From NCBI RefSeq assembly GCF_000821185.2, contig NZ_CP050857.1:1-64000 (forward strand): a stretch of DNA of 64,000 nt. The letters are read 5' to 3'. The position numbers were made by a program, and so were the translations under genes. How positions within the stretch are numbered: position 1 is the stretch's first letter; the number at the start of each line of letters is the position of its first letter. This stretch comes from Serratia symbiotica (GTDB lineage: Bacteria > Pseudomonadota > Gammaproteobacteria > Enterobacterales > Enterobacteriaceae). Below the pieces are notes generated by a model. That model saw nothing but the letters and a program-made list of their open reading frames with translations, was not told the origin of the DNA and searched no databases. This document shows positions 17,355 through 27,300 of this stretch, piece by piece.

Positions 17355-18164
17355 TTAATGACCTGAAATGTATTTCACCAGTAACGTGACCATCATTGAT
17401 CCTACTGATAGATAGAGCACTTTCTTAATGATTTCGCCATTGGTCTTAATCGCGTGCAAGCTGCCAATGTGATTTCCTAGGAGGCTGGCCACTATCATGG
17501 GAATACCTATTATCCAGGCCATCTGACCTGCAATAGCAAACGCAACGAAAGCACCCATGTTTGAGGAAAAATTAAATATCTTACTCGTGGCAGAAGCTTC
17601 AAGCAGACAAAACCGGTTAACAACTGCAAGCACAACAATGAATAAACTCCCGGTGCCTGGCCCAAAAAAGCCATCATAAAAGCCCACAACAAAGCATACC
17701 GTAAAGATTGCAATCGGGTTGGTTGTAGGTGTCTGATAATTTTCCTTCAGACGACTTTTTACTGTAGCGGCCACAAGACCAATGGGCAGAAGGGCAACAA
17801 TCACAAGTGACAGTGCCTCTGAAGGTAAAAGCAGAATTACGCGAGCGCCAACAAATGCCCCTACTAATGCGGATAGTATTCCTGCAGGAACCACCTTCCA
17901 GATCACAGAGCGGTTTTTGACAAAGTTTTTTATGGCCGCAATAGTGCCAATGGTACTCACAAGTTTTTCCTGGCCCAAAGCCAACTGAGGAGGCAAACCA
18001 GTCAGGATAAATGCAGGGATGAGGATTAACCCTGCACCACCTGCTACAGCATCGATATAACCCGCTATAAATGACGCTACCACCAGTAGAAATACACCAA
18101 TGAGGAAAAACTGAGCGATCAAGCTTCCCCCAACGAAAATTGAGTGATCAATAAAATTAAACAT
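17355..18164 (-). CDS. TauE/SafE (TSUP) family permease
   Basis: 269 residues with about eight membrane segments. Both family signature halves are present: GYIDAVAGGAGLILIP near residue 35 and GFYDGFFGPGTGSLF near 160. TSUP proteins move small anions or sulfonates, commonly outward. It starts seven bases after the oxygenase stop and runs three bases from the GNAT gene, forming a tight operon. Transport substrate is not visible from sequence; export of the oxygenase product is a reasonable guess. Confidence 0.87.
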   Translation of the reverse strand: MFNFIDHSIFVGGSLIAQFFLIGVFLLVVASFIAGYIDAVAGGAGLILIPAFILTGLPPQLALGQEKLVSTIGTIAAIKNFVKNRSVIWKVVPAGILSALVGAFVGARVILLLPSEALSLVIVALLPIGLVAATVKSRLKENYQTPTTNPIAIFTVCFVVGFYDGFFGPGTGSLFIVVLAVVNRFCLLEASATSKIFNFSSNMGAFVAFAIAGQMAWIIGIPMIVASLLGNHIGSLHAIKTNGEIIKKVLYLSVGSMMVTLLVKYISGH

Positions 18165-18171
18165 GGCTTGC

Positions 18172-19089
18172 CTATACCGTTCTTAAATTATGTTCGCAAC
18201 TTTCAGGAGTAAGCAGCTGCGTGCGGAGGGGTTTATTAAATATGCCGAAAACACGCAGTAACCAGCGATCTGTACCGTCATAGCGGGGGGTAAAAGCATT
18301 GCGTGTGTGTAACGTTCGCTGATTGAGAAACGTCACAGCAGTACCAGGCACAAGCGGCACATTGTGCCATAACTCATTATTGAGTGTTGTATGACGCAAC
18401 TTTTCTAGCGCGTGCTCTGCCGCTTTTGTCATGCCACTGACATTATGCCAGTCAAAGCGAGAATAATATAACCCCTTATGCTTGACAAGCACCGGTAAGC
18501 TTTTAATTACAATGGTGTTTTCGAAACTTTCTGGCCGTCTAACCTGAAATTCAGGGCGTTTTAAATCGGTAATTGTTTCAACATCAAGACGTTTCAGCAC
18601 TTCATCAATTAACAAAATGCTTGTGTTTACACCTGGCTCATCACGCAAACAAAGCAAAGTCAATGTGTCAGGACAACACCCTAAACGAGGCTTGATAGCT
18701 TCGCCTGTAATGCGCAAATCAGGATTATCTACGTGAGGATAGAAATCATGTGCCCCACCCTGAGAGCTAATAGTATCGGCTTTCGTTAGCAATGGGCAAA
18801 CATGCCGGATTAGATGGCCATTATTCTCGCCCTCATACACCACTGGCCATAGCCCTACATCAAAATGAGCGCGCAGTAGAGCGCCATGCAGATCCCCATT
18901 ATGCTTCTCTACATAGTTGGCAAAGTCTGGCATCACTGGAGTATCTGTAAGCTGATATCCTTCAAAATCATGCAGCTTCCAGACTATATAACCATTCTGT
19001 AGTAAAGACTGCTTAAAATCGTGCGGCATTGCTATTTGTGCTTCACCCTGCCGCGCCTTTGCAATAATGCTTTGATTTACCACTTTCAA
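18172..19089 (-). CDS. Fe(II)/2-oxoglutarate oxygenase, clavaminate synthase-like
   Basis: 305 residues of the TauD/clavaminate synthase-like superfamily. The iron triad is H119-x-D121 in HDFYPHVDNPDL plus a distal His in NQRTLHTRNAF (about 267). A 2-oxoglutarate-binding Arg lies in DGTDRWLLRVFG about 20 residues later. That last segment is typical of enzymes that hydroxylate free amino acids (VioC, OrfP and lysine hydroxylase type). The listed start is TTG; there is no ATG until residue 21, and a GTG is present at residue 3, so the start is unsure. It heads the cassette with the permease and GNAT genes. Confidence 0.83.
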   Translation of the reverse strand: MKVVNQSIIAKARQGEAQIAMPHDFKQSLLQNGYIVWKLHDFEGYQLTDTPVMPDFANYVEKHNGDLHGALLRAHFDVGLWPVVYEGENNGHLIRHVCPLLTKADTISSQGGAHDFYPHVDNPDLRITGEAIKPRLGCCPDTLTLLCLRDEPGVNTSILLIDEVLKRLDVETITDLKRPEFQVRRPESFENTIVIKSLPVLVKHKGLYYSRFDWHNVSGMTKAAEHALEKLRHTTLNNELWHNVPLVPGTAVTFLNQRTLHTRNAFTPRYDGTDRWLLRVFGIFNKPLRTQLLTPESCEHNLRTV

Positions 19090-19191
19090 ATCCCATTGAA
19101 ATATGATGGTTTATTAAACATGGAGGTTTAAACCGGAGCGCCATTCTGAACCGCCATATCGAGTTGTGCCTGGATCAGGACATTAACGGAT

Positions 19192-19578
19192 TCAGAAGGT
19201 GCTCACCGGTGTCAGGCCCATCTGCACCTGTCCACGTTTAATCAGTTCCGGGATGGCCATCAGTAGCAGGCTGACCACGAATCCCAGCCCCACGTGCCAG
19301 GGGCGGATTTGAGGATTCACCTTCATCGATTTGAGCGCGACGAGGCTACCCACGATACCGACGACCCCGATGAACTGGGCAATCGTCAGGGTACTGCCTG
19401 TGCCGGTTTTAGCGCCTTCCGCCAGGCGATTCAGCATGTCGGCCACATCTCCGTCTGCCCTGGCCAGAGGGGCGATGAAGGCCACAGAGGCACAGAGCCC
19501 CCGCACAACCAGGTGACGCAGAAAATCGGCCAGTATCAGTGCACGCGCGAGGGCCGCGCAGTAAAGGCGGTTTAACAT
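19192..19578 (-). CDS. traR: TraR inner-membrane transfer protein
   Basis: 128 residues from ATG 19578. A signal or first membrane segment (about 5-35), then two hydrophobic segments near 65-85 and 95-115, resembling VirB2/DotE-like small pilin or channel subunits. Order traQ-traR matches R64. In R64 the next genes are traS and traT; here the cassette intervenes. Confidence 0.75.
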   Translation of the reverse strand: MLNRLYCAALARALILADFLRHLVVRGLCASVAFIAPLARADGDVADMLNRLAEGAKTGTGSTLTIAQFIGVVGIVGSLVALKSMKVNPQIRPWHVGLGFVVSLLLMAIPELIKRGQVQMGLTPVSTF

Positions 19579-19672
19579 GGTATTTTCCTTATGGGTTATA
19601 AACCTGACAGGGCCAGACGTGGCCGGATGTATTGCCCGACGCAGAGCGGGCACGGGTATGTGGGTCGCGCCG

Positions 19673-20212
19673 TTAGCGCGTCCCAAGTGTTTTTTGCAAC
19701 GCGTCCAGCAAAGAGGGACTGCAGCACATCATCACACCGATAATGAACTTCACGTTACCGGTGGTGACATCATTACCAGCCGACAACCCGGTGTGCCCCT
19801 CCTTGCGTGAGCGCCGCCACAGCAGGACACCCTGCAGACAGAAGTAAACCCCTGCCATGTTCAGCAGGGTCAGCAGGGCGTTAGCCGCCACCGCCCCTTG
19901 GCCAAAGGTGCTCACTGACACATAACTGATGGCATCAAAAGAGACCTGCCACCCCATCTGACGCCCCGCCGCGCTGATCAGTTGCTCAAGCCCGGCCAGT
20001 CCGGCGCAGAGCAGTATCCAGGCAACCATGCTGCCGCCACTGGCCGCCTGTCCCGGTGCCTTGCGACCAAGCCAGGACTGACGCGCCAGGAAGCCTGCGG
20101 CACCGAGTACCGCGACCAGCGTGGCCAGCGTAAAGGCAAAGTGAATGGCCGCCCCATGCAGGTGGGTGGCCAGATTCGACAGCATCGTAATGCCGTCTGT
20201 CATCGATCCCAT
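19673..20212 (-). CDS. traQ: TraQ inner-membrane transfer protein
   Basis: 179 residues from the ATG at 20212, chosen because AAGGAGG sits five bases upstream and traP stops just before. About four membrane segments (about 18-45, 65-85, 105-130 and 145-170). R64 TraQ is of similar size and position. Probably an integral part of the inner-membrane platform. Confidence 0.76.
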   Translation of the reverse strand: MGSMTDGITMLSNLATHLHGAAIHFAFTLATLVAVLGAAGFLARQSWLGRKAPGQAASGGSMVAWILLCAGLAGLEQLISAAGRQMGWQVSFDAISYVSVSTFGQGAVAANALLTLLNMAGVYFCLQGVLLWRRSRKEGHTGLSAGNDVTTGNVKFIIGVMMCCSPSLLDALQKTLGTR

Positions 20213-20222
20213 CTTAACCTCC

Positions 20223-20963
20223 TTAGCGCAGCACACCGCCGCTGGTCAGCACCTGACGCTCAGCCGCGTTAACATCCTTCACTCTTACCGGCCCCAGCGG
20301 GTCGCCGGCCTGTACCGCCCAGGTTCTCCCCTGCCAGTTAACCCAGGCCATCCCGCCCTGTACGCTCTCCAGTCGCATGCCGGCCAGCGGTGAAGCCTGC
20401 GCCGGGTGCCGGGGACGCTTTTCACCCGTGGGGACGGCCACGGTTCGGGCTTCCAGCACCGTCAGCCGGTTGAGTAACGCGTTATGCCCTGACGCCCAGT
20501 CCGCCATCTGCTTTTGCAGCGTGGCCAACGCCGCATTCTGTGCCCGGACGGTGTCTGACAGGCGGCTGATGGCCTCTCGGTTGGCGGTAGCGAAGTCGTG
20601 CCCTGCGTGGATCATCCTGACCACCTCCTCCGGTACGCGGCGGTCAGTGGACTCATCCGCTCCTGTTGCCGGAAGGGCGTTATCGGCAACCGAGGGGGGC
20701 GATGGAGGCGTGCGTGACACAGGCTGAAGACCTGGCGCGCCCTGCGCCACCTCACCAAACGCCAGCCGGTTGATGTCGGGCACAGATACCGGCCAGAACA
20801 GGTACCAGGCAGAGCCTGCCAGTACCAGGACGATGCCGACCAGCCAGGGCAGTGACAACCCCAACAACCGTGGACGCGTCAGCAGACCCGACCGGGGTAG
20901 CGGCGAATGCGGGGGCACGGGAGTCGGGCGATGATCGGCGGTGGGTGACTCAAATTCATTCAC
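20223..20963 (-). CDS. traP: TraP conjugal transfer protein
   Basis: 246 residues from a GTG at 20963 that overlaps the traO stop. One membrane segment (about 38-60) and a periplasmic part with a helical, coiled-coil-like stretch (about 110-165) before a small beta-rich tail. In R64 TraP follows TraO and is an inner-membrane protein. The longer open frame to 21068 lies inside traO and is not needed. Confidence 0.78.
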   Translation of the reverse strand: MNEFESPTADHRPTPVPPHSPLPRSGLLTRPRLLGLSLPWLVGIVLVLAGSAWYLFWPVSVPDINRLAFGEVAQGAPGLQPVSRTPPSPPSVADNALPATGADESTDRRVPEEVVRMIHAGHDFATANREAISRLSDTVRAQNAALATLQKQMADWASGHNALLNRLTVLEARTVAVPTGEKRPRHPAQASPLAGMRLESVQGGMAWVNWQGRTWAVQAGDPLGPVRVKDVNAAERQVLTSGGVLR

Positions 20964-22281
20964 GGGATTCTCCTCTGTGTTGCGCGGCGCGGATCCGCGC
21001 CTGCGTATCGGCGTGAAGCTCGGCCGCTGAAGGGGAAGGATTGGTGTACTTTTCCTGCCCCCGCGCAACCGTTATCGGTAGCGGGCTGGCACCGGACATG
21101 CCCGTCAGCGGCTGCACATCCGTACTGTAAACCCCACGCATGAACTGGATGGCTACCACCTCCCCCGGCGTGACCGTGACGGTGCGATCTGGCAACCGTG
21201 CAGCGTCGCTCGCCAGTACCTGAGCCGCCTGGCTCGCCGTACCGCCGGCAATCACCCCGGCGACAGCCGAGCCATCTGGCGAGGACGGCCGGGTGGTCAC
21301 CGAACTGAAGCCGGTGCTCAGTACCTGGGTGTTGGCCTGGGCATAGAGGTCGCCGATGCCGCCGATCCCCTTCAGAATGGACGGCAGAATGCGCCGGACA
21401 TAATGGTGGTTGACGTCGGTGGCAATATTCGCCACAAGACTGTCGTCCTGCAGTGCGTAGGCGTCGATCGTATAGGTCTGCCCTTGCCACGCCATCGCGG
21501 TAAAGTGGACGACCACGCCCTCACCGGCCAGCTTCGCCCCCTCGGGCGCGGCCAGAATGGCACCGGCGTACGGCCCCGTCGTAAAGCGGCCCAGCACCGG
21601 CGTGATACCGTTGTCAGAATCTACGCCCGTGTAGATTTCTCCGGGCCCACGCCAGTAAGGCGGAACCACTTCCATGGGGAGCGTGACAGGTGCCCCGCCC
21701 CGCTTGTCGCGTTGTGCCGCCCGCTGCACTGCGCTACCCGGCAACGAGTCACGCCAGGCAGACCAGCCGCCTTCCTTGCCCCCCAGCCCTTCTGCGGCAG
21801 GCAGATCACTCTCGGTTACCGGTGCCTGCAGCCGGGCAAGCAGCCCGGCCAGCGCCTTTTGACGCGTGTCAGTCAGTGCCTTATCCTGCGCCTGCGTCCG
21901 TGGCGCTCCCTGGCTGTCTCCCCGCAGGGTGACCGGTACAGTGGCACTGGTCGGCGGGGTGATCGGGGGGGGCGGCACAATAACGTCCTGCTGTAGCGGA
22001 ATGCTGGCAATAAAGCTGACGTTCTGGCGCTGAGCCGCCTGCGCGCCGCGCGCATTGTGTTCCCGCAACAGCTCACGGTAGGCAGGAGACTCCTGTGCGC
22101 TGGACTGCGCACTTCCGCCGATGCGGTTCAGATCGAGCCGTGACTCGGCAGGAGGGGGGGCGGCATACCAGCTCCACAACGCGTAACCGCCGCCAACCAG
22201 CACAATGGCCCCGGCCACAACCAGGCCGAACATCACCCCGACATGTCGGCTGCCGCGTTCGGTATTTTCTTGGTCACTCAT
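20956..22281 (-). CDS. traO: TraO, DotG/IcmE-like (VirB10 role) channel protein
   Basis: 441 residues. A single N-terminal membrane segment (about 14-35), a Pro-rich linker (VIVPPPPITPP) and a C-terminal VirB10/TrbI-type beta domain from about residue 210. DotG/TraO spans both membranes as the central core-complex subunit. The coding strand contains a run of seven C near 21965 that stays in frame, which matters for the indel question. It overlaps traP by eight bases. Confidence 0.9.
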   Translation of the reverse strand: MSDQENTERGSRHVGVMFGLVVAGAIVLVGGGYALWSWYAAPPPAESRLDLNRIGGSAQSSAQESPAYRELLREHNARGAQAAQRQNVSFIASIPLQQDVIVPPPPITPPTSATVPVTLRGDSQGAPRTQAQDKALTDTRQKALAGLLARLQAPVTESDLPAAEGLGGKEGGWSAWRDSLPGSAVQRAAQRDKRGGAPVTLPMEVVPPYWRGPGEIYTGVDSDNGITPVLGRFTTGPYAGAILAAPEGAKLAGEGVVVHFTAMAWQGQTYTIDAYALQDDSLVANIATDVNHHYVRRILPSILKGIGGIGDLYAQANTQVLSTGFSSVTTRPSSPDGSAVAGVIAGGTASQAAQVLASDAARLPDRTVTVTPGEVVAIQFMRGVYSTDVQPLTGMSGASPLPITVARGQEKYTNPSPSAAELHADTQARIRAAQHRGESRE

Positions 22282-22287
22282 GCGAAT

Positions 22288-23226
22288 TCACTCCAGAACA
22301 ATACTCAGGGCCTCGGTGTGCCCATCAACGGAGAACGCCACACGGGGCGTCACAGGCAGCGTCCACAGGTGCGTACCGTCTGCCGACGACAGCGTGGCAT
22401 CAAACTCGTCGCGTATCTCCGCGCGTGAACGGAGGTACAGGGTATCGCCCAGTTGCCACACTTCGGTGTCCGGCACCCTGCCCGTGCTCTTCAGACGCCT
22501 TGCGCCCTGCGGCGGAACGCCGTCCAGAAACGCCTGCAGGATGCTGTCATGCAGACCGATGCGCGCCGGGGGGGGCGCGTCAGCGGCCGCGCCCGGACCA
22601 CGCTGCGGAATACGTAAATCAAGACGGGCATCGACGACCCAGGTCTTTTTCGCCGTGTCCGGCTCACCGCTCATCACGCTGATCGTGACAGGCACAGCCA
22701 GTCCTTCCAACGCCACCGTCACGCTGGTGTTGATGAAGTTACGCTTCGCAATCAGTGTCATGACAGACGTCCCCGGCAACCACTTCACGATCAGGGCCGA
22801 TGCGCCGCTCACCGGCTCGCCGAGGATTTTCCAGGGCGCACCGGTGCTGTCGATAAAGCTGATCGTGGCGGGCCAGTTGACGGCATTGCGCACCAGCGGC
22901 AGGCTGGCACCCGGAGCCAGACTCACGGTCAGGGCGCTGATGCGCGGCACCACCGCCACCATCGGCGAGGCGATCGCCCGATCCTGATCTGACTGTTGCT
23001 GCCGAAGCCGTCGTATCTCATCCGCAGTCAACGGGGCCACCGTGGCCTCCGCCTGGTCATAGGACGCCGAAGGCGGCGGCAACGCGTCCCCCGGCTGTGG
23101 CCCCACCGACTCGCGGGTGGCCGGTGTCGTCACCGTCGCACCCTGCCCGTCAGCCTTAGCGGGCGTCGCCGCCGAAGTGCAGCACCACAGCATCAGCCCC
23201 AGCGCCTGATAGCGTAAGTTGATCAT
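22288..23226 (-). CDS. traN: TraN, DotH/IcmK-like outer-membrane core protein
   Basis: 312 residues with a signal peptide ending near PAKA (residue 25). The C-terminal two thirds are beta-rich, in the style of VirB9-like proteins. DotH/TraN forms the outer-membrane ring with the lipoproteins DotC/TraI and DotD/TraH. Spacing to traM upstream is nine bases and to traO downstream six. Confidence 0.86.
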   Translation of the reverse strand: MINLRYQALGLMLWCCTSAATPAKADGQGATVTTPATRESVGPQPGDALPPPSASYDQAEATVAPLTADEIRRLRQQQSDQDRAIASPMVAVVPRISALTVSLAPGASLPLVRNAVNWPATISFIDSTGAPWKILGEPVSGASALIVKWLPGTSVMTLIAKRNFINTSVTVALEGLAVPVTISVMSGEPDTAKKTWVVDARLDLRIPQRGPGAAADAPPPARIGLHDSILQAFLDGVPPQGARRLKSTGRVPDTEVWQLGDTLYLRSRAEIRDEFDATLSSADGTHLWTLPVTPRVAFSVDGHTEALSIVLE

Positions 23227-23235
23227 CGGTTTCCC

Positions 23236-23925
23236 TTATCCTGCGTTGCTGGTGATTGTCTGCGTCACTTCAAGTCCCTGCGGCTTGAGGCGCACATCGG
23301 CCTGCTGAATACGCAGCGTGAAGATGAAGCGCAGGGGTGGGCTATCCGAATTCTGCCCCTGCAGACGCAGCGTCACCGGGTACTGGAATTCCCAGGCATA
23401 GCGGTCATCGATAACGCCCCGGCGAGTAATAACGCCGGGTTCGACGGAGACGGTGAGGTTCATGCGTTTGTCACGCACCAGACTCAGCACGTTCGAGCGG
23501 GTCACTGCCTGGACGTACCCCTCAAACCCCGCCGCCGAGAAACGTGGCGAAACCGCCGTCATCTGGTTGCGGTAGTGCACGAAGTCCAGGGTAAAGGCGG
23601 CGCTGAGGGTATCCGCACCGAACTGACGCACATCGCCTTCACTCCAGGCGGGCCTGTCCATCGGATAGACCTGCTTGATGCGCCCGTTTTCGGTGGCAAA
23701 GTAGTTCACCGGCATGTGCATCAGTACCCAGACGAGGCCGCCGATAACGACCATCTGGATCACATTGCCGGACAGGCTTAACATCAGGTTACTGAGGCAG
23801 CGGCGGGCAAACTCAGCGCCGAGCGAGCGTGCGTGCTGCGCTTGTACGGCGTGCGTGTAGGCCTCCGGATCGCTCAGAACCACCGCCGCCTCCTCAGGCG
23901 GCGCGGCAGGGTGGGGATTCTGCAT
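23236..23925 (-). CDS. traM: TraM, DotI/IcmL-like (VirB8 role) protein
   Basis: 229 residues: a cytoplasmic N-terminus, one membrane segment (about 52-70) and a periplasmic VirB8/NTF2-like domain. R64 TraM is the structurally characterised DotI homologue. Order L-M-N-O is conserved. Confidence 0.88.
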   Translation of the reverse strand: MQNPHPAAPPEEAAVVLSDPEAYTHAVQAQHARSLGAEFARRCLSNLMLSLSGNVIQMVVIGGLVWVLMHMPVNYFATENGRIKQVYPMDRPAWSEGDVRQFGADTLSAAFTLDFVHYRNQMTAVSPRFSAAGFEGYVQAVTRSNVLSLVRDKRMNLTVSVEPGVITRRGVIDDRYAWEFQYPVTLRLQGQNSDSPPLRFIFTLRIQQADVRLKPQGLEVTQTITSNAG

Positions 23926-23935
23926 ACGCTACTCC

Positions 23936-24286
23936 TTACATCCCGTACGACTGCCACGGATCGATGTTGTCCGGCAGGTAGTGGTTGATTTTGTCTGTCA
24001 TGGCACTGCAGACCTGCTCTGACGCCTGGTTAATCATGTCTTGCAGGTTGGGCAGGTGCGGCAGGCTGATAGAGATATTGCGGATCCCGTCCAGGCAATG
24101 CTGCACCTGCCCGGCGGTCTGACTTTCGCGCGCCGCCCATGCATCGCTGGCCTTCTTCGCGGCAGTGTAGCCCGCCTCGCTCCCGGCCTGCGCGGCGCTG
24201 CCGGCGCGGCAGTGGCCGGCGCTGGCCGGCAGTGACGTGCAACAGATGATGGCCACCAACAGGGTGGCCGTTGTACGGTTACTCAT
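23936..24286 (-). CDS. traL: TraL small periplasmic transfer protein
   Basis: 116 residues from ATG 24286, which gives a signal peptide ending PASA (about residue 21). Three cysteines follow in the mature part. R64 TraL has the same length and lies between the primase gene and traM. Confidence 0.75.
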   Translation of the reverse strand: MSNRTTATLLVAIICCTSLPASAGHCRAGSAAQAGSEAGYTAAKKASDAWAARESQTAGQVQHCLDGIRNISISLPHLPNLQDMINQASEQVCSAMTDKINHYLPDNIDPWQSYGM

Positions 24287-24311
24287 GTGAAATCTCCGGT
24301 CGCGTCGATGT

Positions 24312-27300
24312 TCAGGCTGGACGGGGTGGCGTGACTGGCGCAGCCTGTGGCGCTGCTCCCGGTCGTTCCTTTGGGTAAGCCACCTCGGCCTTGTAGCGTT
24401 CGTCAAAGCCCAGGCGGGCGTGCAACGTGGGAGGCAGCGCGGCGGGGGTGTCGAGTTTGGCAATGCGCGGCTGCTCGTCACCGGTGAGGCGGATAACCAC
24501 ATGCTCGCGCGGCACGGGCTGACCGTTTGAGCGATTGATGCCATTGCCACTGCCCACGGGCACGGCACCTTCAGGCGTCAGCATGTTCACCACCATCGGT
24601 GGAGCCCCCTTGCTGTCCGGCAGACTGACCAGCACATGTTGATAGACACCTGCCTGCCGTACCACACCCTGCAGGTAATGCCCCTCTCCCTGCACCAGAT
24701 AGAGGTCAGGGGTTCCATCGGAGGCCCAGGCCGACATCACCGGCCCGCCCGCCTGCGGGTTCTGCGCTGGCCGCTCGGCCGATAATGCATCGCCTGGTGC
24801 GGTGCTGCCCTGCCCATCCGGCCGCACCCAGTACAGCCCCTCTGACGGTATGGGTGGAGGGGGCATATCCAGTTGCAGCCGGGCAATGACCGCCCGCTGT
24901 ACCTGCGTGAAACGACCGGCGTCATAGGCGGAGAGGGGCACCAGCGTATCGTCACCCGTCTGCACGCGATCACCCCGCGCCGGTGCCAACACCCACTGGT
25001 TACGGTGGCGCTCAATGGATTCATAATGCGTCACTGCGCCAGTGTCGTCAGTACGCGGCACCTTGACGGTAACCGGCTGTTTACCCAACCACTGGAGTGA
25101 CACCATGCGTCCCGGCTGCAGACGGGTCTCACGCAGCAGCCCCGCGAGCTCCTTGCCCCAAAAAGTCTGTGTGCCCGCTTTCGTCCGCAGGGTGATAAAG
25201 GTACTCTCGGCCGCCTTCGGCTCGAAGCGGAACGGTGCCTGCCCGCAGGCCGTGACCTTCCCGGTGACAGCTTCGCGCGCCTTCTCTGCCGGCGTATGAA
25301 CCGCCGAGGGGGTTTCTGGTGTCCCTGCAGCGGTACTCGTCGCCTGAGGGACACCTGCCTGCGTTGACGGTATTACGGGCGCGGCGCTGCCCAGGGTGGC
25401 CGTAGGAGCCGGTGGGGGGGGCGTCGCGTTCGGTGTTTTCGCGCCGGCGCGTGGCACCGCCGGCTCCCCCCTGACCGCATCCAACGGTGTGGTCGGCTGC
25501 CCAGCGGCACGGCGCGCTTCATCCAGCGCGGCCTGCTGGCTCGCCACTTTCATGCTGACGTCCAGTCTGTTGGCCACGATGACGCTGAGGGCAAACGTCT
25601 TGAACGCGTCGCTGCCAGTGAGTTCAATCCGTCCATGATAATGCCTTGCTGCGGTAAGCAGAGTGGCGAGCACCTTCTCCTCGTGCGCACTTGCCCCCTC
25701 TGCCATCACCAGCCGGTTGCCAAAATCAAGGAAGGCGGGTTCGCCATCGAGCTTGTAGAGCACGCTTTTACCATCCGGTTGCTCCTCGTACGTGACGCGG
25801 CTCAGGAGCTTATCGGCATCAATGCATGTCTGTTTGCGCGTCTCTGGCACGTCATCATCTGACGGAGCAATGCGGCGCGGGCCAGTCAGAATGGCGTTCT
25901 CCTCGTCGGGGATCGCCCAGTTTTCCTCGTCAGCACCGGCGGCCGTTGCCTGCTGCACGGGCTGAGAGGACGTATCACGCGCGGCCGGATCAGGCGGGGA
26001 GGCGGCGGCAGTGGGTTCTGCCGCTGCGGGTGCGACCGCCTTCGCGTCAACAGATGGCGCGTCCGGTACGGGGGACACCGGCTCTGCGTTCAGCCTCGCC
26101 GGCTCAGCGGCCTGTTGTGGGCCATCTGACGGGGCAATGCGGCGCGGGCCAGTCAGAATGGTGTTCTCCTCACCGGGGATCGCCCAGTTTTCTTCGTCAG
26201 CACTGGCGGCCGTTGCCTGCTGCATGGGCTGAGAGGACGTATCACGCGCGGCCGGATCAGGCGGGGAAGCGGCGGCAATGGGTTCTGCCGCTGCCGGTGC
26301 GACCGCCTTCGCGTCAACAGATGGCGCGTCCGGTACGGGGGGTACCCGCTCTGCGATCAGCTTCTCCGGCTCAGCGACCTGTTGCGCGCGCAGGAGGCGG
26401 TAAACACTCGTCTGCCCGATCGCCAGTTGCCGGGCAATCTGCGCCGGCTTCATGCCCTGATCACGCAGGGCGAAGATCTCGGCCGCTTTTACCTGTGCCG
26501 CCCCCGGTCGACGGCGGGCAGGCCCAGGCAATGCAACAGGAGCAGCGGGTGTAAGGGGGGAAGGCGCGCGGGGCGCATCGTCGGGTGTGCTCATGGGGGG
26601 ATCCTTATCGTTAAGCCGTTCAAGGGCCTGGTTAATATCTGGCAGCAGGGTTGCCCGCAGGCGCTCAGCGCCTCGGGACTGGTGCAGATCGTTGAAGTCG
26701 GTGAGCCCCCGGGCGATATCTGCGGCAGTCAGATCCGGGAGCAGCACCGCCCCGCCAGTGGCGGCGGCCGCATGCTGGGCAGAAAGCACGCCCTTGTTTT
26801 TTTCTTTGGCATGATCTACATCAGCCATAAACAGGTGCGGGCTGTCGGGGTAGCGGATTGTCAGCACATCCGCCACCACCGGCATGTTCCCGGCATCAAT
26901 GGTCATCACCACCGGACGGCCGGTAACCATGTGCAGGCTGCGCGCCGTCGCGTAGCCCTCGGCGTAAAGGATGGGCTCACCGTTACGCAGCTCGCCGCCC
27001 TCGACGCGGAAGTGTCCGGATTTTGGTGCGTCCTTGTACAGGTACTTCCCTCCGTCAGGCGAGATGTACTGCAGTGTACGAAACGTCCCGTCCACGTCGT
27101 AAAACGGGACGACCAGCGTACCGTTACGCGTCTGCCGAATATCGGTGGCAACCGTAATGCCCTTGCGCGTGAGATACCCGTGCGCCGGATCGGTAGCGGG
27201 AAGCCGGTCGTAGAGCGCCTTCGCCCTGGCGGTTTGCCGGGCGTAGCGTGCCGCCTGATCGCGCGCAAAACTGTCCTGCGACTGACGCATGACCGCGCGC

